A program made the position numbers and the translations under genes. Below, one piece after another: positions 1-5,025 of a stretch of 5,025 bases of DNA. The notes below the pieces were generated by a model that saw only the letters and a list, made by a program, of their open reading frames with translations, did no database searches and was not told where the DNA came from. The first letter of the stretch is position 1; every line of letters begins with the position of its first letter. Source of the stretch: Burkholderiaceae bacterium. GTDB taxonomy: Bacteria > Pseudomonadota > Gammaproteobacteria > Burkholderiales > Burkholderiaceae_D. The stretch spans positions 1 through 5,025 of the forward strand of contig JAIELO010000018.1 of assembly GCA_019752915.1 (NCBI GenBank), written 5' to 3'.

Positions 1-49
1 CGCACAGCCTTCAATGCAAGAATGTCTTTACGCTAAATACGAGGGAATG

Positions 50-328
50 ATGATAATGCGGAATGCTGTTTTTGTGCTGGCTCTGATGGCTGCCGCACCT
101 GCCATGGCGGCGCTGGCTTTCGCTACGCTGATCGATGCCATTGCACCGCAGGCCTCCGTATTTTCCTGCAGCTGCCCCGGCTATGGCTATGGCTATGGCA
201 AGCGGCAGGACGCCGGTGCGCCGCGCGACGGCTTGCTCATCGTCGCCGCGGACTACCCGATGCAAACCGCCTCGCCTGAGGTGGTGGGGCAGGCTCGCCA
301 GGACATCATCGTTGCACAGCGCAACTAG
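50..328 (+). CDS. Small exported hypothetical protein
   Basis: I do not recognise a family. The frame gives about 92 residues from the ATG at 50. In-frame ATGs also lie at 47 and 56, and a GAGG at 41-44 is spaced best for the one at 50; starting at 56 gives 90 residues. The N-terminus looks like a Sec signal peptide: an Arg soon after the start, a hydrophobic run (AVFVLALMAAAP), then an AMA cleavage site, with the mature protein starting near ALAFATL. The mature part is about 70 residues. It carries a Cys-Ser-Cys pair followed by a Tyr-Gly run (YGYGYG, from three exact CTATGG copies at 181-198), then a polar tail ending VAQRN. Third codon positions are strongly G/C, as in the neighbouring genes, which supports real coding. 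An export role (periplasmic or secreted) is inferred from the signal peptide only. Function is unknown, and nothing ties it to dnaE2 except adjacency. Confidence 0.55.
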   Translation: MIMRNAVFVLALMAAAPAMAALAFATLIDAIAPQASVFSCSCPGYGYGYGKRQDAGAPRDGLLIVAADYPMQTASPEVVGQARQDIIVAQRN

Positions 329-330
329 AT

Positions 331-360
331 AGGGGATGGCAGGGGATAGCAGGGGATAGT
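331..360. repeat. Three 10-bp tandem repeats
   Basis: Three head-to-tail copies, AGGGGATGGC, AGGGGATAGC and AGGGGATAGT, start three bases after the stop codon of the small upstream gene. They lie about 40 bp before the LexA box of dnaE2. Copies differ by one or two bases. They could be a protein-binding array or simply slippage products; the sequence does not decide. They show no terminator-like structure. Confidence 0.8.
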
Positions 361-396
361 TTACGGCCGGTGGCGCATACCCTGAGTCGGAAGGTG

Positions 397-402
397 TAGA
401 AT
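397..402 (+). promoter_or_regulatory. Candidate -10 element of the dnaE2 promoter
   Basis: TAGAAT matches the sigma-70 -10 consensus at five of six positions and abuts the LexA box. It would place the transcription start around 408-410, inside the operator, so bound LexA would block initiation. A competing candidate, TATAAA at 409-414, lies within the operator and would give a leader of only about 11 nt. No convincing -35 hexamer is seen for either, so the exact promoter is uncertain. Confidence 0.35.
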
Positions 403-421
403 ACTGTATATAAACACAGTA
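402..421. promoter_or_regulatory. LexA-binding site (SOS box) of dnaE2
   Basis: The sequence TACTGTATATAAACACAGTA has the CTG-N10-CAG core (CTG at 404-406, CAG at 417-419). It agrees with the E. coli-type SOS consensus TACTGTATATATATACAGTA at 18 of 20 positions. It ends 11 bases before the dnaE2 ATG and overlaps the probable promoter, the standard arrangement for LexA repression. The expected behaviour is repression in undamaged cells and induction when RecA filaments trigger LexA self-cleavage. This agrees with the known SOS control of dnaE2/imuC genes. Confidence 0.93.
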
Positions 422-432
422 TTTTGCGCCCA

Positions 433-3400
433 ATGTCCAGCCTTCCCCCAGTCTCGGCGCAGAGTTTGCCGGCGTATGCCGAGCTATTCTGCCTGAGCAA
501 TTTTTCATTTCTGCAGGGTGCTTCCGATGCCGAGGAGCTGGTGGCGCGCGCCGTGCAGCTCGATTATGCGGGGCTGGCCATTACCGATGAGTGCTCGCTG
601 GCGGGCGTAGTGCGCGCTCACGCACTGGCCAAACAGCATGGCCTGCCGCTGCTGATCGGCAGTCATTTCCATTTGCGCCAGCCGGATGGGCGGGTGGCGT
701 TGTCCCTGATTGCGCTGGCGCAGAACCGCAATGGCTACGGCAATCTGTGCGAGCTGATTACCATCGGGCGCAATCGGGTGGCCAAAGGCAGTTATCTGCT
801 GACCCCGGCCGATCTGGCGAGTCCGCCAGCCGAGCATGCCCATTTGCAAGGGTTGCCTGATTGCCTGCTGATATTGCTGCCCCAGTATCCCGTGTTTCAG
901 CCCGACGATGTGGATGCCCTGCATGCGCAGGCGGCATGGATGGAGCGCACTTTTCCCGGTCGGGCATGGATGGGGCTGAATCTCTTGCAGCGCGCGCTCG
1001 ATGAGGCGCACCGCGAGAGTATTGATGAAGTGGCGCTTCAGCATGGCATGGCGGTGGTGGCCTTGGGTCACGTCTGCATGCATGTGCGCTCGCGCAAGCC
1101 TTTGCTGGATACCTTGTGTGCCGTGCGACTGGGCAAAACCGTGGCCGAGTGCGGCTATGCGCTGGCCCAGAATGCCGAGCAGCATCTGCGACCGCGCTTG
1201 CGGCTGGCCAATCTGTATCCGCTACCGGCCTTGCAGGAAACCCTGCGCATAGTGTCGCTATGTACTTTCAGTCTGGACCAGTTGCGCTACGAATATCCGC
1301 GCGAAGTGGTGCCGTCCGGTCATAGCGCGGCCAGCTATCTGCGTCAGGAAGTCGAGCGCGGTGCGCGGCAGCGCTATCCGCAGGGCGTGTCGAGCAAGGT
1401 GCTGGGCCAGATCGAGTCGGAACTGGCGCTGATTGCGGAGCTGAAATACGAGCCTTACTTCCTGACCGTGTACGACATCGTGCGCTTTGCCCGTTCGCGC
1501 AACATTCTGTGTCAGGGGCGCGGTTCGGCGGCCAACTCGGTAGTCTGCTATTGCCTCGGTGTGACGGAGGTTGATCCCGAACGCAGCAATATGCTGGTGG
1601 GGCGCTTCATGTCGCGCGAGCGCGATGAGGCGCCCGATATCGATGTCGACTTCGAGCACCAGCGGCGCGAGGAAGTGATCCAGTACATCTACGACAAATA
1701 CGGCCGTGACCGGGCGGCGCTGGCTGCCGTGGTGATCAGCTACCGGCCGCGTAGTGCATTGCGCGACAGTGGCAAGGCGCTCGGCGTCGATCTGTCCATC
1801 GTCGAGCAGGTGGCGAAAGCCCACCACTGGTTCGACGGGCGGGCCGACCTGCTGAAGCGGCTGGCCGAGGTGGGGCTGGATCCGGACTCCACGCTGGCCC
1901 AGCAGTGGGCCACGCTGGCAACCGCTTTGCTGGGTTTCCCGCGCCACTTGTCGCAGCATCCCGGTGGCTTCGTGATCGCGCAGGGCAAGTTGTCGCGGCT
2001 GGTGCCGATCGAGAAAGCCAGCATGGCAGGGCGCAGCGTGATCCAGTGGGACAAGGACGATCTGGAAGAGCTGGGGCTGATGAAGGTCGACGTGCTGGCG
2101 CTGGGCATGCTGACGGCGCTGCGCCGTGCGCTGGACATGCTGGGTCAGCAGCGCGGCCAGCCGTTCCGTATGCAGGATATTCCTGCCGAAGATAAGGCGA
2201 CCTACGACATGATGTGCCGCGCCGATACGGTGGGGGTGTTCCAGATCGAATCGCGCGCCCAGATGAGCATGCTGCCGCGTTTGCAGCCAAGGGTGTTCTA
2301 CGATCTGGTGATCGAAGTGGCGCTGGTGCGTCCCGGCCCGATTCAGGGCGGCATGGTGCACCCGTATCTGCAGCGGCGCACGGGCAAGGCGCCCATCGAA
2401 TTCCCGCCGCGTCTCGATGAAGCGCTGAAACGCACGCTCGGGGTGCCGATTTTTCAGGAGCAGGTGATGCAGATCGCCATCCTTGCGGCGGGCTTTACGG
2501 AAGGCGAGGCCGACCAGTTGCGGCGTGCCATGGCGGCATGGAAGCGCAAGGGCGGGGTGGAGCGCTACCAGCAGCGTATTCTGGACGGCATGCGCGAGCG
2601 CGGCTACGACGCCGACTTTGCCGCCGCCATCTGTAGCCAGATTCAGGGCTTTGGCGAATACGGCTTTCCCGAATCGCATGCAGCCAGCTTTGCGCTGCTG
2701 ACCTACGCCAGTTCCTGGCTCAAGTGCCACGAACCGGCGGCCTTTCTGTGCGCGCTACTGAATAGCCAGCCGATGGGTTTTTACAGTCCCTCGCAACTGG
2801 TACAGGATGCCCGCCGTCACGGCGTGGTGGTGCGTGCCGTCGATGTGGCGTGCAGCGACTGGGAATGCACGCTGGAAGAGCCGGACGGCCAGCGCGGGCA
2901 GCCAGCCGTGCGGCTCGGTTTGCTGATGCTGAAAGGCATGCGCGAAGCGGCGGCGCGGCGCATCGTGCAGGCCCGGCAGGAGGGCGGCTGGCACAGCGTG
3001 GCCGAACTGGCCCGGCGTGCCGATCTGGACCAGCATGATCTGCAGGTGCTAGCGGCCGGCAATACCCTGCTGGCGCTGGCCGGTCACCGCCGCAATGCCC
3101 TGTGGCAGGCCGTTGGAGCAGTGCCGGACAAGGATATTCTGCGCCCCACCACGCCGGACGAAGTGCTGCCGCTGCTGGCGGCGCCGTCCGAGGGCGAGGA
3201 CATTGTGGGCGACTACCGCTCGCATGGCCTGACGCTGGGACGTCACCCGCTAGCCCTGCTGCGCCAGCGCCTGCTCGAGCAGCGCTTCCTGCCGGCCAGT
3301 ACACTGAACCAGTACACTAGCGGCATGCTGGCGCGCGCCTGCGGGCTGGTGACGGTACGCCAGCGACCGGGCACGGCCAAGGGTGTGCTGTTTATTACGC

Positions 3401-3606
3401 TGGAAGATGAAACGGGGCATGTCAACGTGATTGTCTGGCCAGCCTTGCTGGAACAGCAACGCCGCGAAGCGCTCGGTGCGGCCTTGCTTGGCGTGTACGG
3501 CGTCTGGCAACGTGAAGGCATCGTCTGTCATCTGATCGCTAAACGGCTGGTCGACCTGTCCCATTTGCTGGGTCGGCTACCGTCCGGTAGCCGCGATTTT
3601 CACTAG
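433..3606 (+). CDS. dnaE2: Error-prone DNA polymerase DnaE2 (ImuC)
   Basis: C-family DNA polymerase for damage-induced translesion synthesis, which in characterised systems acts with ImuA and ImuB. The 1057-residue length is normal for DnaE2 and shorter than replicative DnaE (about 1160). Domains in order: PHP (about 14-220, with AELFCLSNFSFL and AITDECSLAG); palm with GRGSAANS (362-369) and the catalytic PDIDVDFE (401-408); LSQHPGGF (506-513); the third catalytic Asp in LMKVDVLALG (D553); finger blocks FQIESRAQMSMLPRL (603-617), RPGPIQGGMVHPYL (633-646) and FGEYGFPESHAASF (740-753); helix-hairpin-helix region (about 826-891, ending LAGHRRNALW); OB fold (about 968-1045); and the family tail SRDF. 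All three polymerase aspartates appear present. Oddities: PHP metal-ligand positions are replaced (F19, H78, H213, C215), and the usual FERF block reads VGRF (389-392). The ATG at 433 is preferred. A TTG at 424 would add three residues, and neither start has a clear Shine-Dalgarno. A LexA box lies just upstream; imuA and imuB are not adjacent. Confidence 0.97.
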   Translation: MSSLPPVSAQSLPAYAELFCLSNFSFLQGASDAEELVARAVQLDYAGLAITDECSLAGVVRAHALAKQHGLPLLIGSHFHLRQPDGRVALSLIALAQNRNGYGNLCELITIGRNRVAKGSYLLTPADLASPPAEHAHLQGLPDCLLILLPQYPVFQPDDVDALHAQAAWMERTFPGRAWMGLNLLQRALDEAHRESIDEVALQHGMAVVALGHVCMHVRSRKPLLDTLCAVRLGKTVAECGYALAQNAEQHLRPRLRLANLYPLPALQETLRIVSLCTFSLDQLRYEYPREVVPSGHSAASYLRQEVERGARQRYPQGVSSKVLGQIESELALIAELKYEPYFLTVYDIVRFARSRNILCQGRGSAANSVVCYCLGVTEVDPERSNMLVGRFMSRERDEAPDIDVDFEHQRREEVIQYIYDKYGRDRAALAAVVISYRPRSALRDSGKALGVDLSIVEQVAKAHHWFDGRADLLKRLAEVGLDPDSTLAQQWATLATALLGFPRHLSQHPGGFVIAQGKLSRLVPIEKASMAGRSVIQWDKDDLEELGLMKVDVLALGMLTALRRALDMLGQQRGQPFRMQDIPAEDKATYDMMCRADTVGVFQIESRAQMSMLPRLQPRVFYDLVIEVALVRPGPIQGGMVHPYLQRRTGKAPIEFPPRLDEALKRTLGVPIFQEQVMQIAILAAGFTEGEADQLRRAMAAWKRKGGVERYQQRILDGMRERGYDADFAAAICSQIQGFGEYGFPESHAASFALLTYASSWLKCHEPAAFLCALLNSQPMGFYSPSQLVQDARRHGVVVRAVDVACSDWECTLEEPDGQRGQPAVRLGLLMLKGMREAAARRIVQARQEGGWHSVAELARRADLDQHDLQVLAAGNTLLALAGHRRNALWQAVGAVPDKDILRPTTPDEVLPLLAAPSEGEDIVGDYRSHGLTLGRHPLALLRQRLLEQRFLPASTLNQYTSGMLARACGLVTVRQRPGTAKGVLFITLEDETGHVNVIVWPALLEQQRREALGAALLGVYGVWQREGIVCHLIAKRLVDLSHLLGRLPSGSRDFH

Positions 3607-3649
3607 TTCAGGGCGCTGTCAGGCTGCCATGTTTGCCGGATGAGCAAGG

Positions 3650-3677
3650 CCCGATTACGAGGTAATCGCGGTTTTTT
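3650..3677 (+). terminator. Intrinsic terminator after dnaE2
   Basis: A perfect 7-bp stem (CGATTAC at 3652-3658 with GTAATCG at 3662-3668) closes a 3-nt loop. Two further C-G pairs (3650-3651 with 3670-3671) form across a single bulged C at 3669. Six T residues follow directly (3672-3677). It lies 43 bases past the dnaE2 stop codon and upstream of the pyrG promoter, so it should separate the SOS transcript from pyrG. The U-tract is on the + strand only, so it is probably unidirectional. Confidence 0.85.
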
Positions 3678-3689
3678 CAGGGCGGGATG

Positions 3690-5025
<1,336 letters not shown>

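Noticed and set aside
34..39. TAAATA as a possible -10 box for the small upstream gene
   Set aside because: It would leave almost no leader before the start codon and has no -35 partner in the visible sequence; the true promoter may lie before the window.
311..325. Small inverted repeat GTTGC/GCAAC at the end of the first gene
   Set aside because: A 5-bp stem without a following T-run; too weak to call a terminator.
11..508. Minus-strand frame of 165 codons across the first gene and the dnaE2 promoter
   Set aside because: It runs through the tandem repeats, the LexA box and the dnaE2 start, and its translation is low-complexity without a family match; the + strand small gene has better start signals.
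1258..2730. Long open frame (490 codons) on the minus strand inside dnaE2
   Set aside because: It is antisense to the conserved polymerase core, rich in His/Arg/Gln as expected of a shadow frame, and has no recognisable domain.
3607..3684. Direct repeat TTCAGGGCG at 3607-3615 and 3676-3684 flanking the terminator
   Set aside because: Only 9 bp, no transposase or target-site context; it could suggest an old insertion of the terminator segment but is as likely chance.

Overview
The window comes from a GC-rich proteobacterial chromosome, most likely a betaproteobacterium. The CTP synthase N-terminus ([18 protein letters not shown]) and the phrasing of later blocks ([20 protein letters not shown]) resemble betaproteobacterial PyrG as I recall it. 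A Neisseriales/Chromobacteriaceae-type host is a guess. No mobile element, CRISPR array, rRNA or tRNA is visible. All genes read on the + strand.

Layout: (1) 50-328, a small protein of about 92 residues with a signal peptide and no recognised family. (2) 329-432, a regulatory gap with three 10-bp tandem repeats (331-360) and a near-consensus LexA (SOS) box (402-421). (3) 433-3606, a full-length error-prone C-family DNA polymerase, DnaE2/ImuC (1057 aa). Its polymerase core motifs are intact, but its PHP domain has lost most recognisable metal-ligand residues. (4) 3607-3755, an intergenic region with an intrinsic terminator for dnaE2, a promoter with a perfect TATAAT -10 box, and a compact hairpin in the pyrG leader just before the start codon. 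(5) 3756 to the window end, the first 423 codons of pyrG (CTP synthase), cut by the window edge.

How the parts relate: dnaE2 looks like an individually controlled SOS gene for mutagenic translesion synthesis, with its own LexA operator and its own terminator. The usual partners imuA and imuB are not adjacent: upstream sits only the small secreted-protein gene, and downstream is housekeeping pyrG. pyrG appears to be transcribed independently and makes CTP for nucleic acid and lipid synthesis. The two enzymes both touch nucleotide metabolism, but nothing here shows co-regulation. I see no wholly new system. The points most worth a second look are the eroded PHP domain of DnaE2, its stand-alone SOS control, and the pyrG leader hairpin.
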